Assembly (NCBI GenBank): GCA_023415275.1
Contig: JAEZLJ010000162.1
Location: forward strand, 1-46,599
DNA length: 46,599 bases
From: Bacteroidota bacterium
GTDB lineage: Bacteria; Bacteroidota; Bacteroidia; Chitinophagales; Chitinophagaceae
Reading direction: 5' to 3'
Below the pieces are notes generated by a model. The model did no database searches, had not been told where the DNA came from, and worked only from the letters and a program-made list of their open reading frames with translations. Numbering within the stretch: position 1 is the first letter of the stretch; each line of letters begins with the position of its first letter. The position numbers and the translations under genes were made by a program. Positions 24,390-33,260 of the stretch are shown in pieces.

Positions 24390-24944
24390 ATGGCCCAAAC
24401 AGAAAGATCAGATGCTGAACTGTTGATGCAGTTTAAAAATCCTGCTACTAAAGAACAGGCATTTACCGCTTTGATTAAAAAATACCAGGAAAAACTGTAC
24501 TGGCATATTCGCAGAATGGTTGTTGACCATGATGATGCCAACGACGTATTGCAAAATGTTTTTATAAGAGTTTGGAATGGCCTGGAGAATTTCAGGGAAG
24601 ATTCCCAGCTTTATACCTGGCTCTACCGTATTGGCACCAATGAATCGTTAACTTTCCTGGAAGGCCAGAAGAAAAGAGCGGCGGTGAGCTTGAGTGATGT
24701 GGAATCAGGGCTGAGCAATAAGGTGAAGGCAGACAGGTATTTTGACTCCAATAAATTAGAGTGGAAACTACAACTAGCTATTCAACAACTGCCTGAAAAA
24801 CAAAAGGCTGTGTTCACTTTAAGATATTATGATGAAATGCCTTATGAGGAAATGAGCCGGGTATTGGATACCAGCGAGGGCGCTTTAAAGGCGAGTTACC
24901 ACCATGCGGTAAAAAAAATTGAGGATTACATCAAAAATCATTAA
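24390..24944 (+). CDS. ECF-type sigma-70 factor
   Basis: A 184-residue RNA polymerase sigma factor with only regions 2 and 4. ATG 24390 is preferred to the frame opening at 24210, whose extra 60 residues do not match the family. Region 2: ALIKKYQEKLYWHIRRMV, then DDANDVLQNVFIRVWNGL and TWLYRIGTNESL. Region 4: LPEKQKAVFTLRYYDEMPYEEMS and GALKASYHHAVKKIEDY. It is followed by a one-helix membrane protein and a small secreted protein, a layout expected for a sigma/anti-sigma envelope-stress switch. The long gene-free stretch upstream may hold its promoter. Confidence 0.93.
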   Translation: MAQTERSDAELLMQFKNPATKEQAFTALIKKYQEKLYWHIRRMVVDHDDANDVLQNVFIRVWNGLENFREDSQLYTWLYRIGTNESLTFLEGQKKRAAVSLSDVESGLSNKVKADRYFDSNKLEWKLQLAIQQLPEKQKAVFTLRYYDEMPYEEMSRVLDTSEGALKASYHHAVKKIEDYIKNH

Positions 24945-24979
24945 ACTTTGAGACCCATTTTTGGTCTTAGATAACGAAA

Positions 24980-25717
24980 ATGAACAGCCAGGATAACATA
25001 CAGGATGAATTGAGAGGTTTGAACAGTGACCTGCCCGCTTCCCAAAACAGTACCCCATTTTCGGTTCCCGAAGGGTATTTTGAAGGGTTGGCAGGGAACA
25101 TATTGGCTAAGATCAAGGCGGGTGGCGCTGAGAGTGCCACTGATGAAATAGCTTTCCTCTCTCCTTTATTGGCTGGTATTTCAAGGAATATGCCTTATGC
25201 AGTTCCTGACCAATATTTTCAATCAAATATAGAAGATTTGCCATACGTGGTTGGCGAGGATGTTTCATCTGCCATTCTTACCCTGGTGGAAAGAGTGACC
25301 CCTTACCAGGTGCCCACCGGATATTTTGCCAACTTTCCTGAACAGGTATTGGAAAAGGTTGCCGACCAGCAACCTGCCCGTGTGGTACCTATTATCAGGA
25401 GAAAGTGGATGAAGCTGGCCGTGGCAGCCATGGTCTCAGGTATCATTGCCTTGACCGGGTATTTCTATAGCCTGCAAAACCAGGGCATCGATGCAGATAA
25501 ACCTATTGCTCAACAGCTAAAGAATGTAAGCACTACTGAATTGAGTGAGTTTATAAAAACTGCCGATGTAACGGCTAACAATAATAGTACAGCACAGAAT
25601 AAACCTGCTGTAATTGCGGAAGTCAAATCTATGTTGAAAGGAGTTTCGGATAAAGAGGTGGATGCATTCCTGACACAGGTTCCTACTGATGATGAAGATT
25701 TAACGGCGATCAATTAA
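24980..25717 (+). CDS. One-helix membrane protein, probable anti-sigma factor
   Basis: A 245-residue protein starting 35 bp after the sigma gene. A single membrane helix lies at about 144-163 (LAVAAMVSGIIALTGYFY), with a basic RRKWMK just before it, so residues 1-140 should be cytoplasmic and 164-245 periplasmic. The cytoplasmic part has three copies of a short motif, PFSVPEGYF (26-34), PYAVPDQYF (72-80) and PYQVPTGYF (108-116). No zinc-binding anti-sigma (ZAS) motif is seen. Role as anti-sigma is inferred from position and topology, not from homology. Confidence 0.72.
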   Translation: MNSQDNIQDELRGLNSDLPASQNSTPFSVPEGYFEGLAGNILAKIKAGGAESATDEIAFLSPLLAGISRNMPYAVPDQYFQSNIEDLPYVVGEDVSSAILTLVERVTPYQVPTGYFANFPEQVLEKVADQQPARVVPIIRRKWMKLAVAAMVSGIIALTGYFYSLQNQGIDADKPIAQQLKNVSTTELSEFIKTADVTANNNSTAQNKPAVIAEVKSMLKGVSDKEVDAFLTQVPTDDEDLTAIN

Positions 25718-25725
25718 TCGAGAAA

Positions 25726-26136
25726 ATGAAAAGAATTTTACTCATATTAAGTTTTTTTACAGTTATTAGTTTACACTCCTCTGCCCAGGATGATGGCGGC
25801 AAGTTGCAGGATAAGCTCACAGAATACATTCAGCAAAAACTGGGGCTGTCCAAAACAGAAGCTGACAGGTTCAGCCCCGTATTCCTTGATTACTTTAAAG
25901 ACCTGAGGAAGACCAACCAGGATTTCAGAGGTGACCGCCTGGTGCTGCAGCAAAAGATTGTTGAATTGCGTTTGCGCTACCGCGACCAGTTTAAACCAAT
26001 TATAGGCGAAAAGCGGAGTAATGATGTTTTTACCTACGAACGTGAATTTATAAAAGGTGTGAAAGAACTTCAACAGGACAGGTTGCAAAACCGCCTGGAA
26101 GGCCGTTCTAACAAAAGAAATATACGCGGGTTGTAA
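25726..26136 (+). CDS. Small secreted helical protein, Spy/CpxP-like
   Basis: A 136-residue exported protein: signal peptide (MKRILLILSFFTVISLHSSAQ), then charged amphipathic helices rich in Lys, Gln, Arg and Glu. The pattern LGLSKTEADRFSPVFLDYFKDLRK followed by heptad-like helices resembles Spy/CpxP periplasmic chaperone or stress proteins. It starts 8 bp after the membrane protein stop codon, so it is the third gene of the sigma operon. A role as periplasmic sensor or target of the sigma system is inference. Confidence 0.7.
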   Translation: MKRILLILSFFTVISLHSSAQDDGGKLQDKLTEYIQQKLGLSKTEADRFSPVFLDYFKDLRKTNQDFRGDRLVLQQKIVELRLRYRDQFKPIIGEKRSNDVFTYEREFIKGVKELQQDRLQNRLEGRSNKRNIRGL

Positions 26137-26189
26137 TAGTTTGTTTTTTAAACTATATTTGAACTTGGTGTTTTTCATAGGTTAGCAAC

Positions 26190-26223
26190 GGCCGGCTCTT
26201 TTTAGGGCAGGCCTTCTTTTTTT
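26190..26223 (+). terminator. Probable terminator of the sigma operon
   Basis: GGCCGGC (26190-26196) and GCAGGCC (26207-26213) pair with one mismatch, followed by TTCTTTTTTT. Confidence 0.6.
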
Positions 26224-26415
26224 ACACACATCTCCCTATTACTTCTTTATTGCTTTATTTTTTACAGCCACACCTCCAGCGAGCTGTTATCTTACTTAGT
26301 ATTTTCTCCTTTTAGGAAAGCTATGCAGGAGCTCCTGATTAATTATTAGTAAATTAGATATTCATCCCCGGCTCTATCCTTACTATCCAGGTTTTAATTG
26401 TAAAACAAACTGTTT

Positions 26416-28842
26416 ATGAAAAGTAAGGTGCTTTCATTACTATTTTGCTGCGCTTCTCTTTACACATACTCACAAAAAATATCAGGGATAGTTACAGATG
26501 AAAATGGTAAGCCTTTACCATCAGTAACCATATCTCTTTTAAGGCCTGCTGATTCGAGTGCCTTAAAATTCACAATCTCTGATCACCAGGGGCATTACGA
26601 ATTTTCTTCCATCAGCAAGGGTAGCTATTTGCTAAGTGCTACATCTGCAGGATTTCAAAATAGTTATTCCCACATGTTTGAGTATAAAGAATCCGCCATG
26701 GAAATACCCGTGATCAGGATGAATGCTCAAAAGAATGAACTCTCCGCTGTTACTGTGAAAGCAAGCAAACCCTTTATTGAAATGCATCTTGATAAGATGA
26801 TGATCAACGTAGATGCATCACCTACCAATGCTGGTGCCAATGCGCTGGAGGTTTTAGCTAAATCTCCTACTGTGAATGTAGACATGGATGAAAATATAAG
26901 CCTGAACGGGAAGCAGGGCGTACTTGTGTTGTTAGATGGCAAGACCACATACCTGAATGCAAAGGACCTGGCTACCCTGCTAAAGTCAATTCCTGCTTCT
27001 TCTATAGACCAGATAGAAATAATGAACACACCTCCGGCTAAATATGATGCGGAAGGAATGGCGGGCGTGATCAATATCAAAACAAAGAAGAACAGGAATG
27101 ATGGATTGAATGGCACATGGTCTTCCAGCCTCACTACCTACCTGTTCAATGATGATTTGAAGAACCAACTCATCTTCAATCATCAAAATAACCTTTCGGT
27201 GAACTACAGGAAACAAAAAACCAATATCAATATCAGTACAGGATTCAGTTCTTATAAAGGACAGGCCATTGCCACCTATAATAAAACCTATTTTTCTCAA
27301 GACAATTCTGTAAATGGTTATACCTTTTTCATTGTAAGGTCAAAATACAGGGGCACATACATACCTATTAATATCAGCATCGACTATAATGCGGATCCTA
27401 AAAACATAATTGGATTGTCGACTAGTGTGATAGCAAAAGGAGGCAATAAACAAACAAGAGACAGGACTGCAGAAGTATGGGACGGCGAAAGAAATTTAAT
27501 AAGCCACTATGGTTCTATATCGCAATACTCCTCAGAATTTCATAAGACCTCAGCTAATATAAACTGGAAACATTCCATCGATACGTCGGGACAAGAGTTT
27601 TCAATAGATGCGGATATGGTGAAGTATAAATTTCCTTCAGAAGAAGATCTGAACATGATCTACCAGGCTACTGCTCCGAATCATATCAATACCTACCTCC
27701 ATAGCAATAACAAACCAACCACCCGTATCACTGCATTGAAATGGGACTATATAAAACCATTCAAAGGAGGCAAATGGGAAGCAGGTGTTAAATCAGGATT
27801 CATTGCTACCAACCTGGATAATCAATTCTTTCGCCTTGACAATTCCAAATGGATCAGTGATTCGGCATTAATGACCAACTTTACTTATCATGAGAACATT
27901 ACTGCTTTGTATTCCACCCTGGAAAAACATTTTAAGAAATGGTCATTGCAGGGAGGACTAAGATTAGAAAAGATGCATGCTACGGGCGATGAAAACATTA
28001 AAGGCGCTGAGTTTACCAGGGACAATACTGCACTATTCCCTACCCTGTTCAGCAGTTACGAGATCAATAAAAATAATACTATTAAAATCTCTTATAGCCG
28101 GAGGATCAACCGGCCACAGTTTTATGCCTTGATGCCTTACCTGAGTGTAGTCGACAGCCTGGACATCTGGCATGGAAACCCCAATCTAAAACCAGAATTC
28201 AGTAATCGCTATGAGGCAGTGTATTCTTTACAAAACAAATACTTTTTTACTCTTGGCTATACAGTTACCAAAGATGTGATCCGGTTCATAGCAGGCCAGA
28301 TTGGAAATGAAAGAGCCACCGAATTTTATCCTGTCAATATTGACAAATACAAAAGCATCACCCTTACCATTATCAGTCCTTTTACCATAACCAAATGGTG
28401 GAACATATCTGCGGTTACCAATCTATTCAATAATAAATATTACAACCTCCAGAATGGTTCATCATCTCAATTCTATATGACTCTTAACCAGAGTATCAAT
28501 CAATCATTCAAGTTGGGCCAATCCCTGAAGGGAGAAATGGTTTTAGATTATACTACCCGGTCTGTTGATGAAATATCAGAAAATGATGCGGTCTTCAATA
28601 CCTTTTCTTTGGGCCTGCAAAAAGATATCCTGAAACAAAAAGGGAGGCTGGTGCTGAATTGTAATGATCCCTTTGCATGGTTTCATTACAGCTACCGTTC
28701 ACATTTCATCAGGATGTATGAAGAGGGCAGCTACAGGTTTCCGACAAGGAGTGTTACCCTTTCTTTTAATTACCAGTTTGGCAAGGTAAACAATCAGAAC
28801 AGGCAGCACAATACTGCATCTCAAGAGGAGCAATCCAGGTAA
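26416..28842 (+). CDS. Outer-membrane beta-barrel (TonB-receptor-like) protein
   Basis: An 808-residue outer-membrane protein. Signal peptide 1-19 (ending TYSQ), a carboxypeptidase-regulatory-like domain (about 20-100, GIVTDENGKPLPSVTISLL), then a plug-like region (about 115-225, with VLLDGKTTYLNAKDLATLLKSI and TPPAKYDAEGMAGVINI) and a long barrel ending SLSFNYQFGK plus a charged tail. It fits the PF14905-type outer-membrane barrel family, which may or may not import a ligand. It stands alone behind the sigma operon and could be a target of that sigma factor, though no evidence shows it. Confidence 0.88.
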   Translation: MKSKVLSLLFCCASLYTYSQKISGIVTDENGKPLPSVTISLLRPADSSALKFTISDHQGHYEFSSISKGSYLLSATSAGFQNSYSHMFEYKESAMEIPVIRMNAQKNELSAVTVKASKPFIEMHLDKMMINVDASPTNAGANALEVLAKSPTVNVDMDENISLNGKQGVLVLLDGKTTYLNAKDLATLLKSIPASSIDQIEIMNTPPAKYDAEGMAGVINIKTKKNRNDGLNGTWSSSLTTYLFNDDLKNQLIFNHQNNLSVNYRKQKTNINISTGFSSYKGQAIATYNKTYFSQDNSVNGYTFFIVRSKYRGTYIPINISIDYNADPKNIIGLSTSVIAKGGNKQTRDRTAEVWDGERNLISHYGSISQYSSEFHKTSANINWKHSIDTSGQEFSIDADMVKYKFPSEEDLNMIYQATAPNHINTYLHSNNKPTTRITALKWDYIKPFKGGKWEAGVKSGFIATNLDNQFFRLDNSKWISDSALMTNFTYHENITALYSTLEKHFKKWSLQGGLRLEKMHATGDENIKGAEFTRDNTALFPTLFSSYEINKNNTIKISYSRRINRPQFYALMPYLSVVDSLDIWHGNPNLKPEFSNRYEAVYSLQNKYFFTLGYTVTKDVIRFIAGQIGNERATEFYPVNIDKYKSITLTIISPFTITKWWNISAVTNLFNNKYYNLQNGSSSQFYMTLNQSINQSFKLGQSLKGEMVLDYTTRSVDEISENDAVFNTFSLGLQKDILKQKGRLVLNCNDPFAWFHYSYRSHFIRMYEEGSYRFPTRSVTLSFNYQFGKVNNQNRQHNTASQEEQSR

Positions 28843-28881
28843 TGAACCAAGGGAAAACCAAGATTTTTTTTATTAGTACAA

Positions 28882-29358
28882 CTATTTTCCTGCAAAATAT
28901 TTGACGAGGTAAGCTATTTGACCAATGTGATAAATATCGTGTTGTACAATTCCATTTAATAAGGTGCGAAAGTTGTACGTTCTTTCTTCCACCTTCTTAT
29001 CGAGTATAGTATCTTCCTGTATCATTAAAATGTTCAGCAGTTGCTCCTGTGTCTCTTGCAGTTGTTTCATTCCCTTTTGCCATTGCGAAATATCTGTTTC
29101 ATCTATCTTTCGCCAGTCATTTTCTTCAAAGTAATGCAGGTCTTTACTTTCATTTTTGGCAAACCTGGTGATGACAAATTCCCTCCAGTTCACCATATGC
29201 CATACCAGTTCTGCAATACTATGTTGTCCATTGGGCTTTTCAAAAGCGACCTGCTCCTTTACTTCATTTAGTAATTGCTGCATATTACGTCCAAACCATG
29301 GATCGCCCTCAAAGCTTTCCTTTAGCTGCGATATGAGGTATTGTATTTCTGTGTTCAT
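28882..29358 (-). CDS. DinB-family putative metalloenzyme
   Basis: A 158-residue four-helix-bundle protein. ATG 29358 is chosen because the upstream 22 residues are hydrophobic and unlike the family. The DinB metal triad is visible: H54 (ELVWHMVNW) and H140/H144 (HDIYHIGQI). Related proteins (YfiT, bacillithiol transferases) move thiols onto small molecules; the substrate is not known. The gene converges from the minus strand on the barrel gene, with a 39-bp gap, and a bidirectional terminator separates it from carB. Confidence 0.88.
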   Translation of the reverse strand: MNTEIQYLISQLKESFEGDPWFGRNMQQLLNEVKEQVAFEKPNGQHSIAELVWHMVNWREFVITRFAKNESKDLHYFEENDWRKIDETDISQWQKGMKQLQETQEQLLNILMIQEDTILDKKVEERTYNFRTLLNGIVQHDIYHIGQIAYLVKYFAGK

Positions 29359-29390
29359 TTTAAAATGTTTCCACGCTGAAAAATAAATAA

Positions 29391-29398
29391 CAAAAGTA
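29391..29398 (-). promoter_or_regulatory. -7 element of the DinB-like gene
   Basis: On the minus strand TACTTTTG matches TAnnTTTG exactly, 32 bp upstream of the chosen start. Next to it, 29406-29421 is a near-perfect 16-bp palindrome (CATGCATTAATACATG, seven of eight pairs) that may be an operator. Confidence 0.4.
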
Positions 29399-29464
29399 AA
29401 AGCAACATGCATTAATACATGCACAACTCTTATAGTTTAGGATGAATGGCAGATCAGAGCATGC

Positions 29465-29495
29465 ATAAAAAAAGCCTGCACTGATGTGCAGGCTT
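29465..29495 (-). terminator. Terminator after carB
   Basis: AAGCCTGCAC (29472-29481) and GTGCAGGCTT (29486-29495) form a 10-bp stem with a TGAT loop, leading on the minus strand into a run of T residues. Confidence 0.85.
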
Positions 29496-29513
29496 TTGCT
29501 TCTATTCATTTAT

Positions 29514-32336
29514 TTATTTACTCAGGTACATGCTCCTGTCTTTATACAGTTGCCTGAAGTAAGGATCCCTGAGGTCTTTGATAAAGCGTATAGCCTCACC
29601 CGTTGATTTCATTTCAGGTCCCAGCTCTTTGTTTACGCCGGGGAACTTATTGAAAGAAAATACCGGTTCCTTGATGGCAAAACCATTCAGCTTCTTTTCA
29701 AAGCTAAAGTCACTGAGTTTGTTGGCACCTAACATCACTTTGGTAGCCACGTTCAGGTATGGAATGCCATAGGCCTTTGCAATGAATGGCGTGGTACGCG
29801 AAGCCCTTGGGTTGGCCTCGATCACATACACCTTACCATCCTTAATGGCAAATTGTATATTGATCAATCCTTTGATGTTAAGCGCCCTGGCTATTTTTTC
29901 TGCATAAGATTCCATAGTGGTAACAACTAATGGCGTGAGATTAAAGGCCGGCAACACGGCATTACTATCACCGCTGTGAATACCTGCTGGTTCAATGTGT
30001 TCCATCACGCCCATCACATGGAAGCTTTCTCCATCAAAGATGGCATCGATCTCTGCTTCCTGGCAACGGTCAAGGAAATGATCGATCAATATTTTATTAC
30101 CGGGGATATGCTTGAGGAGGCTGATAACTGCTTTCTCCAACTCTTCGTCATTGATCACGATACGCATCCTTTGTCCACCCAACACATAGCTTGGCCGAAC
30201 CAACACAGGATAGCCTACTTTCTTAGCCACTTCCACAGCTTCATCCACATCATAGGCGGTGCCGTAGTTTGGATAAGGAATATCCAGCTCTTTCAGCATG
30301 TCGCTGAAGCGGCCACGATCTTCTGCTATATCCATATTGTCATAGGAAGTTCCCATGATCTTGATGCCTTTCTGGTGCAGGCGTTCTGCCAGCTTCAGCG
30401 CTGTCTGTCCACCCAATTGCACAATAACGCCTTCAGGCTTTTCATGCTCTATCAACTCCCACAGGTGTTCCCAGAATACCGGTTCAAAATAAAGCTTATC
30501 AGCCATGTCGAAATCGGTAGAAACAGTTTCAGGGTTGCAATTGACCATGATGGATTCGTAGCCGGCTTCTTTGATGGCCAACAAGCCATGAACGCAGCAA
30601 TAATCGAATTCTATACCCTGGCCAATGCGGTTAGGGCCACTGCCCAACACTATAATCTTCTTCTTGTCTGAAACCTTGCTTTCATTATTATGACCCTGCT
30701 CGAAAGTGGAATAGAAGTAAGGTGTCTTGGCTTCAAATTCAGCACTGCAGGTATCTACCATTTTATAAACACGGGTAATGCCGGCAGCCTTTCTTTTTTC
30801 ATACACTTCATCTTCGCTGCCATCCTGTATGATGCGGGCGATCTGCTCATCGCTGAAGCCATGAACTTTTGCTTTACGCAACAGGTCGTCAGGCAGCTCT
30901 TCCAGCCAGTAATTTCCCAGCTCTTTTTCTATGTTGCAGATCTTCTGGATCTCATAAAGGAACCAGCGGTCAATATACGTGGCTTTGGCAATGGTGTTCA
31001 CACTAATTCCAAGCATCAGCGCATCTTTGATCCTGAATATGCGGTCCCATTTCGGGGTTTTGATATACTCCAGCAATTCTTCCGACCTCATGGCGCTCTT
31101 GCCGTAATAGCCAAGGCCTACGGCATTGTTCTCCAGGCTTTGACAAGCCTTTTGCACTGCTTCAGTAAAGCTTCTGCCTATTGCCATCACTTCGCCTACG
31201 CTTTTCATTTGAAGCCCTAATGTATCATTAGCACCTTTGAATTTATCAAAGTTCCAGCGCGGGATCTTTACTATGACATAATCCAGCGCGGGCTCAAAAT
31301 AAGCTGAAGTGGTTTTAGTGATCTGGTTCTCCAGTTCATCCAGTGTATAGCCGATAGCCAGCTTGGCAGCTATTTTGGCAATAGGATATCCGGTAGCCTT
31401 GGATGCCAGCGCCGAAGAGCGGCTTACCCGGGGGTTGATCTCGATAGCGATGATCTCTTCTGTTTCGGGGTTCAGTGCAAACTGCACGTTACATCCCCCT
31501 GCAAAGTTGCCCAGGTCGCGCATCATCATGATGGCCGTATTGCGCATGAGCTGAAAGGCGGTATCGCTCAGTGTCATGGCAGGCGCCACCGTTATAGAAT
31601 CACCGGTGTGAACACCCATAGGGTCAAAGTTCTCCACCGTACAAATGATACATACATTATCAGCTGCATCACGCAACAACTCCAATTCAAATTCCTTCCA
31701 GCCAAGAACAGCTTTTTCTACCAGCACTTCGTGTATGGGCGAAGCCTGTAAGCCCCGTTGCAGTGCCTCGTCAAGTTCAGAAGCGTCATGCACAAATCCT
31801 CCACCGGTACCACCCAGGGTAAATGAAGGCCTGATCACCAGCGGGAAGCCAATGTCCTGCGCAAATTCTTTTCCTTCCAGGAAGGAGTTGGCTGTGTGTG
31901 CAGGAGCCACGGGAACTTTGAGCTGTATCATCCACTGGCGAAACTTCTCCCTGTCCTCGGCCTTGTCTATGGCCTTGATGTCCACACCAATAAGGCGCAC
32001 ACCATATTTAGCCCATATACCCAGGTCTTCAGCTTCCTTAGCCAGGTTAAGGGCTGTTTGTCCACCCATAGTAGGCAGCACAGCATCAATTTTATTTTCT
32101 TCCAGTATCTGTTCAATGCTTTCTACGTTCAGAGGCAATAAATAAACCCGGTCGGCCATCATAGGATCTGTCATGATAGTAGCGGGATTGCTGTTGATAA
32201 GGATCACTTCCATACCCTCTTCACGCAGACTACGTGCTGCCTGGGTACCGGAGTAATCAAACTCGCAAGCCTGGCCAATAACAATAGGTCCTGAACCGAT
32301 AATTAATACTGATTTTATTGAGGAGTCTTTAGGCAT
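29514..32336 (-). CDS. carB: Carbamoyl-phosphate synthase large subunit, short form
   Basis: Makes carbamoyl phosphate from ammonia, bicarbonate and two ATP, for arginine and pyrimidine synthesis; 940 residues. Two ATP-grasp halves are clear: GSGPIVIGQACEFDYSGTQAA at the start and GSGPNRIGQGIEFDYCC in the second half, with matching VLVRPSYVLGGQRM and VIEANPRASRT motifs. E. coli CarB has about 1073 residues. The missing part is the C-terminal MGS domain that binds ornithine and UMP. A terminator follows the stop codon after 19 bp, so it is truly absent. carA is not adjacent. Confidence 0.93.
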   Translation of the reverse strand: MPKDSSIKSVLIIGSGPIVIGQACEFDYSGTQAARSLREEGMEVILINSNPATIMTDPMMADRVYLLPLNVESIEQILEENKIDAVLPTMGGQTALNLAKEAEDLGIWAKYGVRLIGVDIKAIDKAEDREKFRQWMIQLKVPVAPAHTANSFLEGKEFAQDIGFPLVIRPSFTLGGTGGGFVHDASELDEALQRGLQASPIHEVLVEKAVLGWKEFELELLRDAADNVCIICTVENFDPMGVHTGDSITVAPAMTLSDTAFQLMRNTAIMMMRDLGNFAGGCNVQFALNPETEEIIAIEINPRVSRSSALASKATGYPIAKIAAKLAIGYTLDELENQITKTTSAYFEPALDYVIVKIPRWNFDKFKGANDTLGLQMKSVGEVMAIGRSFTEAVQKACQSLENNAVGLGYYGKSAMRSEELLEYIKTPKWDRIFRIKDALMLGISVNTIAKATYIDRWFLYEIQKICNIEKELGNYWLEELPDDLLRKAKVHGFSDEQIARIIQDGSEDEVYEKRKAAGITRVYKMVDTCSAEFEAKTPYFYSTFEQGHNNESKVSDKKKIIVLGSGPNRIGQGIEFDYCCVHGLLAIKEAGYESIMVNCNPETVSTDFDMADKLYFEPVFWEHLWELIEHEKPEGVIVQLGGQTALKLAERLHQKGIKIMGTSYDNMDIAEDRGRFSDMLKELDIPYPNYGTAYDVDEAVEVAKKVGYPVLVRPSYVLGGQRMRIVINDEELEKAVISLLKHIPGNKILIDHFLDRCQEAEIDAIFDGESFHVMGVMEHIEPAGIHSGDSNAVLPAFNLTPLVVTTMESYAEKIARALNIKGLINIQFAIKDGKVYVIEANPRASRTTPFIAKAYGIPYLNVATKVMLGANKLSDFSFEKKLNGFAIKEPVFSFNKFPGVNKELGPEMKSTGEAIRFIKDLRDPYFRQLYKDRSMYLSK

Positions 32337-32406
32337 CTGTGTTGATAGCAGGCTTTTTCTTTGCAGAGTAGCTTAGAAATGCGCCTTATTTACTTGAATT
32401 AAGGAT

Positions 32407-32431
32407 ATAAAAAAACCGGGCTTTTGCCCGG
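32407..32431 (-). terminator. Terminator after the small YtxH-like gene
   Basis: CCGGGC and GCCCGG (32416-32421 and 32426-32431) with a four-base loop. On the minus strand a run of T residues follows. Confidence 0.82.
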
Positions 32432-32504
32432 GGTGCAAAAATAGGGTAAATGAAGTTTTACCTTTGCAATGTTTTTTGACTATTAACAGCCTCTTCAGAA
32501 AAGT

Positions 32505-32708
32505 TTACACTGTTCCGTTAACTGCTGTGGTAGTGCCTTGCTTCTTGCCAAACATGTTTGTCAGGCTACCTAAATTATCATCTACCAGTTTTTTACCCTT
32601 GTTTACCAGGTCCTTTTTCTGCTGGTCTGTCATTTTTGAGTACTTATAAGCGCCAAAAGCTGCAGCACCTAATAACAGTAATGAACCGATTCCAGATTTA
32701 CTTTTCAT
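32505..32708 (-). CDS. Small YtxH-like membrane protein
   Basis: A 67-residue protein. ATG 32708 is chosen; the longer frame to 32771 adds a non-hydrophobic stretch. One helix (GIGSLLLLGAAAFGAYKYSK) is followed by a charged tail (QQKKDLVNKGKKLVDD). It closely resembles the next gene upstream, so the two are duplicates. YtxH/general-stress-type proteins look like this; function unknown. Confidence 0.7.
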   Translation of the reverse strand: MKSKSGIGSLLLLGAAAFGAYKYSKMTDQQKKDLVNKGKKLVDDNLGSLTNMFGKKQGTTTAVNGTV

Positions 32709-32831
32709 ATAATATAAGTTTTGATGCCTGGCAAGGAAAACCTTTTCAGGCGTGGTTAAGAATGAATGCAAGCATCGTGAAGCCTATATAATAAAATATC
32801 GTACCGTAATAAAGAGCTTCAGTAAAAAGTA

Positions 32832-33149
32832 TTAATTACTGGAAGGATTTTCTGTAGTGGTTGCATTTGTGGTTTTAGTTCCACTTTTAAACAATCCTTC
32901 GAAAAATTCTTCCATCTTAGGCATGTATTCCTTTAAAGCGTCAGAGCCCTTGGCTTTTAATTCATTGAAGTAATCCATGGCCTGTTCTTCCGCATCCATG
33001 GCTGTTTTCTTCACTTTATTAGCTTTGTCTTTAATATCATTAGCCAGCTTTTCTTTTTCTTCATCCGTGAGGTTCATGTATTTGTAAGCACCGAAGGCAG
33101 CAGCTGCGCCAAGAAGGAAAGTAGCCAGGTGTTTATTATTAACACTCAT
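32832..33149 (-). CDS. Small YtxH-like membrane protein, longer paralog
   Basis: A 105-residue protein with one helix (LATFLLGAAAAFGAYKYMN) followed by a long charged, probably coiled-coil segment (DEEKEKLANDIKDKANKVKK) and a Thr/Asn-rich end. The helix block LLGAAAAFGAYKY and the following LTDEEKEKL match LLGAAAFGAYKYSKMTDQQKKDL in the gene 123 bp downstream. Resembles YtxH-domain stress proteins. It diverges from the M23 peptidase gene. Confidence 0.75.
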   Translation of the reverse strand: MSVNNKHLATFLLGAAAAFGAYKYMNLTDEEKEKLANDIKDKANKVKKTAMDAEEQAMDYFNELKAKGSDALKEYMPKMEEFFEGLFKSGTKTTNATTTENPSSN

Positions 33150-33260
33150 TGTTGTGGGTTTTTGGGTGAAAAATTTTTTATTACTCTATTAAGTTACCAA
33201 TTTTATGCCCAGCTTTTTAGGAATAATGATTGAATGTGGATTCGATCTGTTAAATGGATT

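Noticed and set aside
29976..31220. Long plus-strand open frames (231 and 176 codons) opposite carB
   Set aside because: carB is highly conserved along its full length on the minus strand, and the plus-strand products have no recognisable motif or signal. They are mirror frames of a coding region.
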